DNA of 64,000 nt from PALSA-1353 sp036267155 (GCA_036267155.1 DATAWP010000003.1:52412-116411), one strand, 5' to 3'; counted from the stretch's first letter, positions 35,151 through 43,762 are shown. Translations and numbers: made by a program. The notes: generated from the letters alone by a model not told the origin.

Positions 35151-35510
35151 ATGTCTCACGTCAACTGGAACACGGATTTGGTTTCCGACCCCCGCGCCGA
35201 GGGCGATGCGGTGATTGCCGAGGCCCGCGGCGAAATCGATTTGCACAACAGCCCCATCTTGCGGTCGGCCCTGCTGCGGATTCTCGCCAAGGGACTTCCC
35301 AGGCGGCTCATCCTGAACCTCTCGCAGGTTCCCTACATGGACAGCAGCGCCGTCGCGGTGCTGGTCGAAGCGCTGCAAAAGCTCCGCCCCTCCGGCGGAC
35401 GCCTGATGCTGGTCGGGTTGCAGCCGCGCGTCAAAGGACTCCTGGAAATCGCCCGGCTCGATACGATTTTCGTGCTGGCCGCCGACGAACAAACGGCCCT
35501 GGCTTTGTGA
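35151..35510 (+). CDS. STAS-domain protein (anti-sigma antagonist or MlaB-like)
   Basis: 119 residues, a single STAS domain: VIAEARGEIDLHNSPILRSA, then LILNLSQVPYMDSSAVAVLV with the Ser pair at about 65-66 where antagonists are phosphorylated, and GRLMLVGLQPRVKGLLEIAR. It lies directly after an RsbW-like kinase gene, which argues for an RsbV-like role. It is also 37 bases before mlaE, and in Escherichia coli the STAS protein MlaB is part of the MlaFEDB complex. Both readings are open, and it could serve both. Confidence 0.88.
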   Translation: MSHVNWNTDLVSDPRAEGDAVIAEARGEIDLHNSPILRSALLRILAKGLPRRLILNLSQVPYMDSSAVAVLVEALQKLRPSGGRLMLVGLQPRVKGLLEIARLDTIFVLAADEQTALAL

Positions 35511-35547
35511 GCAACCGCTAAACTCTGCCGGAGGTAACGGATTACCC

Positions 35548-36360
35548 ATGAATGTCGTTTTGCGACCGGTGGTTGTGGCCTTCAACTCGACGGCCGGGTT
35601 CTTCCGGTTCATGGGGGAGCTGACCTACCTGATCGGCGACGCCGCCGCCGGCATTCGACGATCGCTGTTCCAAAAGCAGGGCCGGCAACTGGGCTGGGCC
35701 AATCTCTGGGCCCAGATGAACCGCGTCGGCGTCCGCAGCATTCCCATCGTGTGTCTCGTCCTTTTCTGCATCGGCGGGATTCTGGCATTGCAGATGGCCC
35801 CCATTCTTCGCGACTACGGGGCCGGCGACAGGGTCGCGGACATCATCGCCATTGCCGTCGGCCGGGAACTGGGGCCGCTGGTCTGCGCCATCGTGCTGAC
35901 CGGTTTCGCCGGGGCATCCATCGCGGCGGAATTGGGCACCATGGTCGTCTCCGAGGAAATCGAGGCCATGGAAGCGCAGGCGATCAATCCGGTGCGCTTC
36001 CTGGTTGTCCCGCGCGTCCTCGCCACCATGATCATGATGGTTTGCATCTGCGTCGTGGGCGATTTGGCCGGCGGACTCGGCGGGATGGTGACCGCCAACT
36101 TCTTTCTGGGCCAGAGCCCCACGATGTACGCACATCACAGCTTCGATGCGCTGAAACTGAAGGATTTCGTGACCGGCCTGATCAAGTCCGGCGTGTTCGG
36201 CCTGCTCATCAGCGCCCTGGCCTGCCGGCTGGGGCTGAGCGTGACCGGCGGCGCCCAGGGCGTTGGCGTGGCCACCACCCGCACCGTCGTCCTCACCATC
36301 GTCGCGCTGATTTTTGTCGACCTGATTTTCACGGCCGTCTTTTATTTCCTGGGATGGTGA
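35548..36360 (+). CDS. mlaE: MlaE-type ABC transporter permease
   Basis: 270 residues. It matches the MlaE/YrbE permease family: NRVGVRSIPIVCLVLFCIGG, LALQMAPILRDYGAGD, VADIIAIAVGRELGPLVCAI, GTMVVSEEIEAMEAQAINPV, LVVPRVLATMIMM, IKSGVFGLLISALAC, and VGVATTRTVVLTI. About five membrane segments are visible. MlaE with MlaF and MlaD moves phospholipids between membranes to keep the outer leaflet asymmetric. It is followed 3 bases later by the ATPase gene. Confidence 0.93.
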   Translation: MNVVLRPVVVAFNSTAGFFRFMGELTYLIGDAAAGIRRSLFQKQGRQLGWANLWAQMNRVGVRSIPIVCLVLFCIGGILALQMAPILRDYGAGDRVADIIAIAVGRELGPLVCAIVLTGFAGASIAAELGTMVVSEEIEAMEAQAINPVRFLVVPRVLATMIMMVCICVVGDLAGGLGGMVTANFFLGQSPTMYAHHSFDALKLKDFVTGLIKSGVFGLLISALACRLGLSVTGGAQGVGVATTRTVVLTIVALIFVDLIFTAVFYFLGW

Positions 36361-36363
36361 GTC

Positions 36364-37173
36364 ATGCCCGAGCCCGTCATCCAGGTCATCAATGCCACGA
36401 AAATCTACGAGGGCCGCACCATCCTCGACGGCATCACCCTCGACGTGATGCGCGGCGAGACGCTGGTCATTCTCGGCGGCTCCGGCTCGGGCAAATCCAC
36501 CCTGCTGCGCATGATGATCGGCAACGCGGTATGCGACGGCGGAGATATCATCGCCTTCGGAAAAAGCCTGGGCAAAATGAGCGCGAAGGAGTTGGACGAT
36601 TATCGAAAATCGATCGGCGTGCTTTTTCAGAGCGGGGCTTTGTACAACTCGATGACCGTGGGCGAGAACGTCGCGCTGCCGCTGCGCGAACACGCCAATC
36701 TGCCCGAGCAGACCATCGAGATCGTGGTGAAAATGAAGCTGGAGCAGGTGGGCCTGCGGCAACACTCCGAAAAGATGCCGGCGATGATTTCGGGGGGAAT
36801 GAAAAAACGCGCCGGCCTGGCGCGGGCCATCGCGCTGGACCCCAAGATCCTGTTTTACGACGAGCCGTCGGCCGGCCTCGATCCGGTCACCAGCGCGGAG
36901 ATCGATCAGCTCATCATGGACCTGAACAAAAAGCTGCTCGTCACCAGCGTCGTCGTGACGCACGAAATGGATTCGGCCTTCCGCATCGCCGACCGCATGG
37001 TCCTGCTGGACCGAGGCAAATTCATCGCCGAGGGAACGCCCCAGCAGATGCGCAACCATCCCGACCCGCTCGTGCACCAATTCGTCTTCGGACTGGCGGA
37101 AGGCCCGTTGACCACGCGCCGCCGGGCCGGCGGTTATGTCGAGGACCTCTTCGGACCGATTGGAGACATTTGA
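36364..37173 (+). CDS. mlaF: MlaF-type ABC transporter ATP-binding protein
   Basis: 269 residues. It has Walker A GGSGSGKSTLLR, Q-loop VLFQSGALYNSMTV, signature ISGGMKKRAGLARAIA, Walker B KILFYDEPSAGLDPVT and the switch His (VVVTHEMDS). The FQSGALYNSMTVGENV stretch is typical of MlaF/Ttg2A rather than of nutrient importers. It lies between the permease (3 bases) and the MCE protein (20 bases), forming the core of an MlaEFD lipid transporter. Confidence 0.93.
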   Translation: MPEPVIQVINATKIYEGRTILDGITLDVMRGETLVILGGSGSGKSTLLRMMIGNAVCDGGDIIAFGKSLGKMSAKELDDYRKSIGVLFQSGALYNSMTVGENVALPLREHANLPEQTIEIVVKMKLEQVGLRQHSEKMPAMISGGMKKRAGLARAIALDPKILFYDEPSAGLDPVTSAEIDQLIMDLNKKLLVTSVVVTHEMDSAFRIADRMVLLDRGKFIAEGTPQQMRNHPDPLVHQFVFGLAEGPLTTRRRAGGYVEDLFGPIGDI

Positions 37174-37193
37174 AGCTCGGAGGCGATTGAGCG

Positions 37194-38384
37194 ATGGCCA
37201 AACAACGCAACGCGGTTCGCGCGGGAATCTTCATGCTCGTCAGCCTGGCGCTGATCCTGTTCGTCATCGTCGCCATCAGCGGCGCGGGGAGATTCACACA
37301 AAGCTTCAAAATCTATTCGGTCGCGTTTTCGCTGCGAGACGACGTCGGCGGCCTGCGGCCCGGAGATGACGTGCGCATCGGCGGCCTCAAAGTCGGCAGC
37401 GTCCGCGACATCGAGATTCAGCCCAGCAAATCCCGCGTCGTCGTCCTCGTCGATATTCCCGCCAAATATATCATCGCCAGGAATGCCGATATCCAGCTCC
37501 AACGCGGCTTGACCGGCGGCGCGGCGATCAACATCGACGACCTCGGGGCCGGAGCGCCCGCGGGTCGCGACGATGATCTTCATGGCATTCCCGATGAGAC
37601 CAGCGGGTTGATGCACGAGCTGGCCGCCATGGAGCCGGACTTGCGCCAAACCGTCGCCAATCTCAAAATCGCCTCGGGAAAACTGAACACCGATCTGGAC
37701 AAAATCGCTCAAACCTCCGATTCGTTCACCGCAACGGGCGCAACCGCGACAAGCACGATGCGCGACCTGCACGCTCGCGTCCAGACCGTGGCCGATGAGG
37801 CCGTCCGTATGCTCGACGCGTGGCGGGATTTCCTCGGGCCTTCCAGCACGGATTTCCACCAGACCGTGGCCAATCTGAACCATGTCACCAGCGACCTGCG
37901 CCGCCAGGTCCCCGATGTATTAGACCGAATTCACGGAATCCTGGGCAATGTGGATGCCGTCGTCGGACGGGCCGCCAAGGCGATGCAGGATATTCAGACG
38001 GCGGCCGGCAGCCTGGATGCGGCCACCAGCTCGCTGCGATCGCTCCTGGTCGACAACCACAGCAAATTGAACGACATGATCGAATCGTTGAAGCAGACCG
38101 GCGACAATCTCAAATATGCCAGCGTGGAGATTCGCCACAGCCCCTGGCGATTGCTGTATCAGCCCAAGCCCGACGAGTTAGCCAACCTGAACATTTACGA
38201 TTCGGTTCGGCAGTTTGCCGAGGGAGCCAACAGCCTGGACGACGCCGCCAGCGCCCTGCGCGATGCGCTGAAAGATCCCAAGGCCGACCCGGCGGCGGTG
38301 AAGCTCTTGATGCAGCGCCTGGATGACAGCTTCACGCAGTTCCAAGGCGTGCAGCAAAAGCTGTGGAAGGACATCAAGGAATGA
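37194..38384 (+). CDS. mlaD: MlaD-type MCE-domain protein
   Basis: 396 residues. There is one N-terminal membrane anchor (about 8-30), then the MCE domain (about 35-120): YSVAFSLRDDVGGLRPGDDV, RIGGLKVGSVRDIEI, VVVLVDIPAKYIIARNADIQ, and GLTGGAAINIDD. A long helical, coiled-coil-prone region follows (about 145-396), longer than in E. coli MlaD and more like the needle-forming MCE proteins. It is the substrate-binding, periplasm-spanning part of the transporter. The last gene of the operon. Confidence 0.92.
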   Translation: MAKQRNAVRAGIFMLVSLALILFVIVAISGAGRFTQSFKIYSVAFSLRDDVGGLRPGDDVRIGGLKVGSVRDIEIQPSKSRVVVLVDIPAKYIIARNADIQLQRGLTGGAAINIDDLGAGAPAGRDDDLHGIPDETSGLMHELAAMEPDLRQTVANLKIASGKLNTDLDKIAQTSDSFTATGATATSTMRDLHARVQTVADEAVRMLDAWRDFLGPSSTDFHQTVANLNHVTSDLRRQVPDVLDRIHGILGNVDAVVGRAAKAMQDIQTAAGSLDAATSSLRSLLVDNHSKLNDMIESLKQTGDNLKYASVEIRHSPWRLLYQPKPDELANLNIYDSVRQFAEGANSLDDAASALRDALKDPKADPAAVKLLMQRLDDSFTQFQGVQQKLWKDIKE

Positions 38385-38418
38385 TCCTCCCCCGGCGTCG
38401 ATGGCAAGCTCAACCAAC

Positions 38419-38454
38419 AAAAAAACCCCGTAGGCGTGGGTGAGACCTACGGGG
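38419..38454 (-). terminator. Intrinsic terminator for the Nfu N-domain gene
   Basis: Read on the minus strand, a 9-bp perfect stem (CCCCGTAGG at 38426-38434 with CCTACGGGG at 38446-38454) is followed by a run of seven T (38419-38425). It lies about 100 bases beyond the stop of the leftward nfu-like gene and just after the mlaD stop of the converging operon. Confidence 0.8.
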
Positions 38455-38552
38455 TAAGGAGGGAAGAAACACTTCGCAGATACTACTACGTTCGTCCGAT
38501 AATTCCTGTTCGCTTTAAAAAATCACAGCCGTTTGTTTCGACCGCGTCTCGA

Positions 38553-38816
38553 TCAGACCGCAGCCAGAGCTTGCTCCACTTTATTTTTGATATCCGCCCA
38601 TCGCGCCTCGGGGCGCTTGTTGACCGTCACGAAATCGTCCAGAAGAAGAAGACTGCTCACGCCTGAAATTGCAAACAGGCGCGCGGCCAGCGGATGGTCC
38701 CTGCCCGAGGAAGGATCAAGAAAACTTATGGGGCGATCTGCTATCACCCGGTCCAACACAAATTTCACCGCGTTAGGATTGGGTGTCGGCTGAACTTCTC
38801 TTACCACGAATGACAA
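38553..38816 (-). CDS. Nfu/NifU N-terminal-domain protein
   Basis: About 87 residues. FVVREVQPTPNPNAVKFVLD and the following RPISFLD match the Nfu N-terminal domain, found at the front of some iron-sulfur scaffold proteins. A domain ending FAISGVSSLLLLDDFVTVNK is typical of stand-alone copies. It lacks the cysteine-bearing NifU-like C-terminal domain, so it is unlikely to hold a cluster alone. GGGAGG at 38826-38831 is placed well for a TTG at 38816; a TTG at 38825 is too close. It is divergent from rplM. Confidence 0.72.
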   Translation of the reverse strand: MSFVVREVQPTPNPNAVKFVLDRVIADRPISFLDPSSGRDHPLAARLFAISGVSSLLLLDDFVTVNKRPEARWADIKNKVEQALAAV

Positions 38817-38937
38817 GCCCGCCAACCTCCCTTGCGAGGAAAATATAACAAGGAGTTCTCACACTTCCAGAGGCAATTGAGGGATTTTGAAGAAAATTTC
38901 CGGCCCCGGGCTCCGCACCAGACGGATCAACCGACTA

Positions 38938-39006
38938 TTGACATCACCAATGGCACCGTTACACTTCCTCCTCCTTCCGGCCCATTGGTGTGCCGGGAGG
39001 TTTTTT
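38938..39006 (+). promoter_or_regulatory. rplM promoter and terminator-like leader (possible L13 autoregulatory element)
   Basis: TTGACA at 38938-38943, a 16-base spacer and TACACT (38960-38965) form a likely promoter. A hairpin follows: CCTC + CCGGC (38970-38973, 38977-38981) with GCCGG + GAGG (38992-39000), then six T (39001-39006). It ends 20 bases before the rplM ATG, with AAGGGA in between. CCATTGGTG (38982-38990) in the loop is also exactly complementary to CACCAATGG (38945-38953), but that partner lies inside the promoter spacer and is transcribed only if an upstream promoter is used. A premature terminator in front of rplM suggests feedback control like known L13 leaders (inference). 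Confidence 0.5.
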
Positions 39007-39026
39007 GTCTGTAAGGGACCCCAGTG

Positions 39027-39461
39027 ATGAGCACCTACATGCCCAGGCCGGGCGAAGTCAAAATGGACTGGTATGTCGTGGATGCCACGGACCAGGTTTT
39101 GGGCCGCCTTGCCGCCAAGATCGCCATGATCGTGCAGGGAAAGAACAAGCCCACATACACCCCGCACGTGGATACCGGAGACTTCGTCGTTGTTTTGAAT
39201 GCCGAAAAGATAAGAGTCACCGGCAAGAAGGCGGAAGTGCTGCAATACGAGACGTATTCGCGCTACCCCGGCGGCCGGCACTTATATTCATACAAGAGAA
39301 TGTTGCAGTTGCATCCGGAGAAGCTGGTGGAGTTGGCGATCCGAAGAATGCTCCCCAAGAGCAAGCTCGGCCGCGACATCCTCGGAAAAGTAAAAATTTA
39401 CAAAGGAAACCAGCATCCCCACGCCGCTCAGCAGCCCAAGGAACTGAAGTTGTCGGCGTAA
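39027..39461 (+). CDS. rplM: 50S ribosomal protein L13
   Basis: About 144 residues, the usual length. Family blocks: MDWYVVDATDQVLGRLAAK, GKNKPTYTPHVDTGDFVVV, NAEKIRVTGKK, YETYSRYPGG, RRMLPKSKLGRDIL, and LKIY-like VKIYKGNQHPHAAQQP. L13 is an early-assembling large-subunit protein. GTG at 39024 precedes the ATG at 39027; AAGGGA suits the ATG. It forms the classic rplM-rpsI operon. Confidence 0.97.
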   Translation: MSTYMPRPGEVKMDWYVVDATDQVLGRLAAKIAMIVQGKNKPTYTPHVDTGDFVVVLNAEKIRVTGKKAEVLQYETYSRYPGGRHLYSYKRMLQLHPEKLVELAIRRMLPKSKLGRDILGKVKIYKGNQHPHAAQQPKELKLSA

Positions 39462-39507
39462 CCCGTTAAGCCGCCGCGGCCTCGCGGCGATTCCGCCAGG
39501 AACATTT

Positions 39508-39972
39508 ATGCCCGAAGAATCAACGCAAACATTAGAAAAACCCCAGCCCGCCACCGGCGTGGAAGTGGCAGTCCCGCAGGGCAAGCCGACTTACACCTGG
39601 GGCGTCGGCCGGCGCAAGACCGCCGTCGCCCGCGTCCGCATCGCACCGGGAACCGGCAAGATCGAAATCAACAGCCGCACCCTTAACGACTATTTCACCA
39701 GCGAAAAAGACCGCAAATCCATCTTCGGCCCCCTGGAAGTAACCAACACCGGCGGCAAGCTCGACATCTGGGCCCGCTGCAACGGCGGCGGCCCCACCGG
39801 CCAGGCAGGCGCGATCGTCATGGGCCTGGGCCGCGCCTTGGCCAAATACGATTCAAGCTTGGAAGCCGCCCTTCGCGGCAGCAGATTTCTCACCCGCGAC
39901 AGCCGCATGAAAGAGCGCAAGAAATACGGCCAGCGCGGCGCGCGCCGACGGTTCCAGTTCTCCAAGCGATAA
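39508..39972 (+). CDS. rpsI: 30S ribosomal protein S9
   Basis: 154 residues. An N-terminal extension of about 30 residues (Glu/Pro/Thr-rich) precedes the S9 core: WGVGRRKTAVARVRIAPGTG, INSRTLNDYF, GGGPTGQAGAIVMGLGRAL, and the C-terminal LTRDSRMKERKKYGQRGARR ending RFQFSKR, which reaches the P-site tRNA. It follows rplM by 46 bases. Confidence 0.97.
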   Translation: MPEESTQTLEKPQPATGVEVAVPQGKPTYTWGVGRRKTAVARVRIAPGTGKIEINSRTLNDYFTSEKDRKSIFGPLEVTNTGGKLDIWARCNGGGPTGQAGAIVMGLGRALAKYDSSLEAALRGSRFLTRDSRMKERKKYGQRGARRRFQFSKR

Positions 39973-40008
39973 TCATCGATTGGCAGCGCAATTCCATTCC
40001 ACCAAAAG

Positions 40009-40030
40009 CCGCGGGATTGCCATCCCGCGG
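40009..40030. repeat. Palindromic repeat, copy 3
   Basis: CCGCGGGAT (40009-40017) and ATCCCGCGG (40022-40030) form a 9-bp stem around TGCC. It is the same repeat kind as copies 1 and 2 and lies 36 bases beyond rpsI, where it may aid termination. The rest of 39973-40103 shows no gene. Confidence 0.65.
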
Positions 40031-40103
40031 GATGAAAAGACAATCCCGGCATTTCATCTGTGTGCATCTGATTTATATCTGTGGCTAAATTTTCTTCTCT
40101 TTT

Positions 40104-40994
40104 TCACCCCCGCCGCGCCGTCAGCACACGATCATGGCCCGCGTGATCTTTGAGAATTCGCACATCCGTAAATCCGGGATATTCGCCGGCAAGTCGGCGG
40201 GCCGCATCCGCCTGATCGAAAGCGATCTCCAAAAAAATGTGTGAGCCGGGCACGAGACGGCCGGGCGATTCGGCGAGGATTCGGCGATGGAACGCAAGGC
40301 CGTCCGGGCCGCCGTCGAGCGCGGCCAGCGGTTCGTATTCGCGCACGCTGCGCTCCAACTGCGGAATCTGCGATGTCGGAATGTACGGCGGATTAGCGAC
40401 CAGCAGGTGATACGGCTGGCGATCGGCCAGGCGATCCAGCGGGGCAAATAGATCGCCCTGCTCGACCGTGACGCGATCGGCCAGACCCAGCCCCTTCAGA
40501 TTTTCGCAGGCGATGGCGACGGCTTTTTCGCTGATATCGGTGGCCACGACGACCGCTCCCTTGACGTTATGGGCGATGGCGGCGGCGACGCAGCCGCTGC
40601 CGGTGCAGAGGTCCAGAATTCGCGCAGATTCCAGGCCCGGCTGATGGCGGATGAGCTGGATGACATTTTCCACGAGCGTTTCCGTATCCGGACGCGGGAT
40701 CAGCACATCTCGAGTGACGTGGAATTCGAGACTGAAGAAATGGGCTCGGCCGGTGAGGTACGCGACCGGTTCGTCCTCGGCCGCCCGGCGGACGAGTTCG
40801 CGATAGGCGGACAGGTGCTGGGGATCCAGAACGCGTTCGTAATCGGTATAGAGCTTGATTCGGGGAATCGCCAGGACGTGGGCCAGGAGCAGTTCGGCAC
40901 TCAGCCGCGGGGAATCGACGCCTTTGCGCGTAAAGAACGGCGAAGTCCATTCGAGAAGCCGGCGGACCGTCCATGTCCCTTCGGTTTCGGGCAT
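40104..40994 (-). CDS. prmC: Peptide chain release factor N5-glutamine methyltransferase
   Basis: About 296 residues. PrmC/HemK methylates the Gln of the GGQ motif in release factors. The N-terminal helical domain (WTVRRLLEWTSPFFTRKGVD, SAELLLAHVL) is followed by VAYLTGRAHFFSLEFHVTRD and VLIPRPDTETLVE, then the SAM-binding ILDLCTGSGCVAAAIA and the catalytic ANPPYIPTSQI. I chose the ATG at 40994 (MPETEGTW); the open frame upstream overlaps the next gene. It is divergent from the TPR-protein gene. Confidence 0.95.
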   Translation of the reverse strand: MPETEGTWTVRRLLEWTSPFFTRKGVDSPRLSAELLLAHVLAIPRIKLYTDYERVLDPQHLSAYRELVRRAAEDEPVAYLTGRAHFFSLEFHVTRDVLIPRPDTETLVENVIQLIRHQPGLESARILDLCTGSGCVAAAIAHNVKGAVVVATDISEKAVAIACENLKGLGLADRVTVEQGDLFAPLDRLADRQPYHLLVANPPYIPTSQIPQLERSVREYEPLAALDGGPDGLAFHRRILAESPGRLVPGSHIFLEIAFDQADAARRLAGEYPGFTDVRILKDHAGHDRVLTARRG

Positions 40995-41058
40995 CTTAAT
41001 CGGATTGTACACGAATCGAGTGTTTCCCCGTGATGGCGGATAGCCTAAAATTCCTGAC

Positions 41059-42393
41059 ATGAGATGGGCAGCGGTGATCGTCGCCTTGTTGTTCGCGGCG
41101 GCGGTGGTGCGGGCCGATGTGGTCAATCTTGTCGATGGTTCCAAGATCGAGGGAAAAATCCAAAGGACAAGTGGTGGCTGGACGGTCACGCAGGACGACG
41201 GAACGGTGGTGACCGTATCTGCCGACAAGGTGGCATCCATCGAAGCCAGCCGCGGCAGCGACGCCTCCGCTGCGAAGGACCGGTTGGAATCGTTGCGCCG
41301 GGTCGCCGATCACCTTTCGGACATGCGCGACATCATCAGTCGATACCAGAGTTTCATCGCGCAAACGGCTGATCCGGCCGCCGTGGCCGACGCGAATAAA
41401 GATTTGCAGACGTGGCAACAACGGCTCGACCAGGGATTGGTACGGCTTGGGGATCAATGGGTCACGACCGATGAGCGCGACCGACGGCGGGAACTGGCAC
41501 AGACCGAGGTGTTGCCGGTGAAGGATCTGATCTCCAACTACCGCTACAAGGACGCTGCTGCGGCACTGCAACTGGCGCTGAAGGACGATCCGCAGTGCGC
41601 GGCGGCGCTGTATCTGCAAGGGGTCCTGCTCTACAGGCAGGATCAGGTCGCGCAAGCCCGCAACTCTTTTGAGGCGGTGAATCCGATTGTCCCCAACCAC
41701 GCACCGACTCTGAATAATCTGGCCGTGATCGCCTGGCGGCAAAAATCGTTTGTCGTGGCGATGAATTTTTACGATCAGGCGATGATGTCCTCTCCCCAGT
41801 CGAAAGAGATATTGGACAACGTCGCCGAAGCGCTCAACGCACTGCCGGATGCCAACAAGCAGGCTCCGGTGGTGCTTCATGCGGTGCAGCTTTTCGCGGA
41901 GCAGGACACGGCATTGCAACAGGCGGCGGCGCAGCGGGGAATGTACCGATGGGGCGCGACCTGGGTGACGGCCGGGCAACTGAAAGATCTAAAAGCTGCC
42001 GAGGCCAGGGTGAAGCAGAAGCTGGACGACTTGCAGGCGCAGTTCGATGCGCTGCAGCAGAAGGTGAACCAGATCGACCAGGAAATCGGCGAAAATCAGC
42101 GTGAGATGGATCGAGTCCAGGCATCCAACACAACTGTGGATTTGAACGGGAACGTCACCACTTTTTTGCCGGACGTGTACTTTCAGTTGCAGCGAGACAA
42201 CAAGAAACTGGCCGGCGACAAGCAGGCGTTGCAGCAACAGCAGAACGCGCTGAAGAACCGCGCCAACGAAGTGCGGCAGGAGCTTCCGATTCCGAAATTC
42301 ACGGGATTGCAGCAGATCATCGGCGTGGACGGCGCTCCGCTGCGGGACCTGCCGACGAGCGGGCCGACCACGATGGGTTCTCAGGCCAACTGA
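41059..42393 (+). CDS. Exported TPR/coiled-coil protein
   Basis: 444 residues. There is a signal peptide (MRWAAVIVALLFAAAVVRA), then a short beta region of the type VVNLVDGSKIEGKIQR that recurs in planctomycete exported proteins. Two or three TPR-like units follow (ALQLALKDDPQCAAALYLQG, APTLNNLAVIAWRQKSFVVA). A coiled coil spans about 305-360 and 380-415 (LKDLKAAEARVKQKLDDLQA). I do not recognise a named family. The end overlaps the convergent HicB-like gene by 13 bases. Confidence 0.75.
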   Translation: MRWAAVIVALLFAAAVVRADVVNLVDGSKIEGKIQRTSGGWTVTQDDGTVVTVSADKVASIEASRGSDASAAKDRLESLRRVADHLSDMRDIISRYQSFIAQTADPAAVADANKDLQTWQQRLDQGLVRLGDQWVTTDERDRRRELAQTEVLPVKDLISNYRYKDAAAALQLALKDDPQCAAALYLQGVLLYRQDQVAQARNSFEAVNPIVPNHAPTLNNLAVIAWRQKSFVVAMNFYDQAMMSSPQSKEILDNVAEALNALPDANKQAPVVLHAVQLFAEQDTALQQAAAQRGMYRWGATWVTAGQLKDLKAAEARVKQKLDDLQAQFDALQQKVNQIDQEIGENQREMDRVQASNTTVDLNGNVTTFLPDVYFQLQRDNKKLAGDKQALQQQQNALKNRANEVRQELPIPKFTGLQQIIGVDGAPLRDLPTSGPTTMGSQAN

Positions 42394-42635
42394 TTCGCCG
42401 GTACGCCCAGTTCGTCGGTGTCGATCTCGATGGCTTCCTGAATGCAGGAAGCATCGAGCGAAACGCGAGCCTCGTCGCGGTGCGTCTCCACCATGAGCAA
42501 CAGAGACTTGCGAAGCTTTTGCCGACATTCATCCAGCGACCGTCCCAGTGTCATGGTGCCGGGGATTTCCTCGACCCACCCCACGTAGCAGCCGGTGGAT
42601 TCCGCTTTGATGATGGTATGGTAGCGCTGAAGCAT
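42381..42635 (-). CDS. HicB-like protein (orphan antitoxin fold)
   Basis: 84 residues. The opening YHTIIKAESTGCYVGWVEEI and the LGRSLDECRQKLRKSLLLMV helix are those of HicB-type half-RNase-H domains. A short C-terminal tail follows (IEIDTDELGVPANQLA). HicB normally neutralises HicA, whose gene should be adjacent, but none is here; the HicA-like gene at 46018 is 3.4 kb away. Many stand-alone HicB-like proteins of this size exist with no toxin. Confidence 0.7.
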   Translation of the reverse strand: MLQRYHTIIKAESTGCYVGWVEEIPGTMTLGRSLDECRQKLRKSLLLMVETHRDEARVSLDASCIQEAIEIDTDELGVPANQLA

Positions 42636-42962
42636 GAGATTATGAAACCGCGAGCGAGGCTTCAGGTCAAGATAAATCTCCTATTTTGACACGGGGCATT
42701 TTTCACATTCTCAATTTTTTTGTGGGTCCGCTGCGAAAAATAGACACAAAACTTTCACCCGCCGGCCCCATTATATAGATGGACGATGTTTTCCTTCCGC
42801 CCGACCCGAGATGAGCTTTGCTGTTCGAGGATTTCCCATGCCTGATGACCTTGCCCTCAAATCGCCAGATTCTGACAAGTGCCTCGTTCGCATTCGCGCA
42901 GATGTTGACTATTTCGGGGCATTTTGGGACATCGAGCAGCCCCGCCTTGAAGGGCCAGCCCG
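42636..42962 (+). other. Gap between HicB-like gene and korB fragment
   Basis: An AT-rich patch (42680-42790) holds a perfect -35-like TTGACA (42686-42691) and a TATATA at about 42773-42778, so rightward promoters are plausible. From 42811 to 42962 short open frames exist, but none resembles the missing N-terminus of KorB. No other gene is seen. Confidence 0.35.
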
Positions 42963-43532
42963 ATGGGCTCGCCGGAGTCGCCGCTGCGGCCGCTCAGCGT
43001 GGCCATCGCGGCCGAGGCGACGTTTGCCGCCCGGGCCATCGACGTGGACGTGAAGCACCTGGAATACGTTCTGGAGCGTGCTGCCAAGCACGTCGGGACG
43101 GCGTTTGTCGAAATCTACCAGAACTGCAATATCTTCAACGACGGGGCGTACGACTACGCGACCGACAAGGCGCTCAAGGGCGATACAACCGTTTATCTGG
43201 AACATGGCAAGCCGCTCGTGTTCGGCAAGAATTCCGAAAAAGGTATCCGGCTCCAGGGGCTCACGCCCGAAGTGGTGCAATTGAAGGATGTCGGACAAGA
43301 TGACCTGCTGATTCACGATGAACGGGCGGGCGATCCAAGCCTGGCGTTTTTGCTGAGCCGGATGCGGCAGCCGGAAGCACCGGAGCCATTGGGCATATTC
43401 CGCGAGGTGCAGCGGCCGGTGTACGGCGATCTGGTGCGGGGGCAAGTCAGCGAGGCAATCCAGTCACGCGGGGAAGGAGACCTCCAATCGCTGGTCACCG
43501 GAACTGAGACCTGGACCGTAGAGCAGGATTAG
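42963..43532 (+). pseudogene. korB: C-terminal fragment of 2-oxoglutarate:ferredoxin oxidoreductase beta subunit
   Basis: 189 codons. SPLRPLSVAIAAEATFAARA, HVGTAFVEIYQNCNIFNDGA and YDYATDKALKGD are close to the C-terminal half of KorB-type 2-oxoacid:ferredoxin oxidoreductase beta subunits. The N-terminal half, with the thiamine-diphosphate and CPGCG cluster motifs, is absent, and no alpha-subunit gene is near. The frame simply begins at an internal ATG. It cannot be a working enzyme; it is probably the remnant of a partial duplication or deletion. Confidence 0.7.
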
Positions 43533-43762
43533 GATTCGCCCCCGGGGGGACGATACCGACTTCGGCCGGCTTTTGGGGGTGTAACTATTTTGGTGCAACT
43601 TTTCCTCGCTCAGTTCCATGCCTTAGGTAGCGTGAAAGGCATCGCGTGGATCGGTCGAAAATGCCTCGGGTTTTGGCAATAAAATGACAAATTCCAGCAA
43701 AAAGATTGCAGAACGTCAGGCCGTCCGGCCGATGGGTTTTGCTAGTGACCATGCAGAGGAGA

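Noticed and set aside
38436..38793. Rightward frames in the mlaD-nfu gap
   Set aside because: They begin in the terminator region and overlap the Nfu N-domain gene on the other strand.
42811..43053. Short frame before the korB fragment as its N-terminus
   Set aside because: It is in a different frame and shows none of the thiamine-diphosphate or cluster motifs of KorB.
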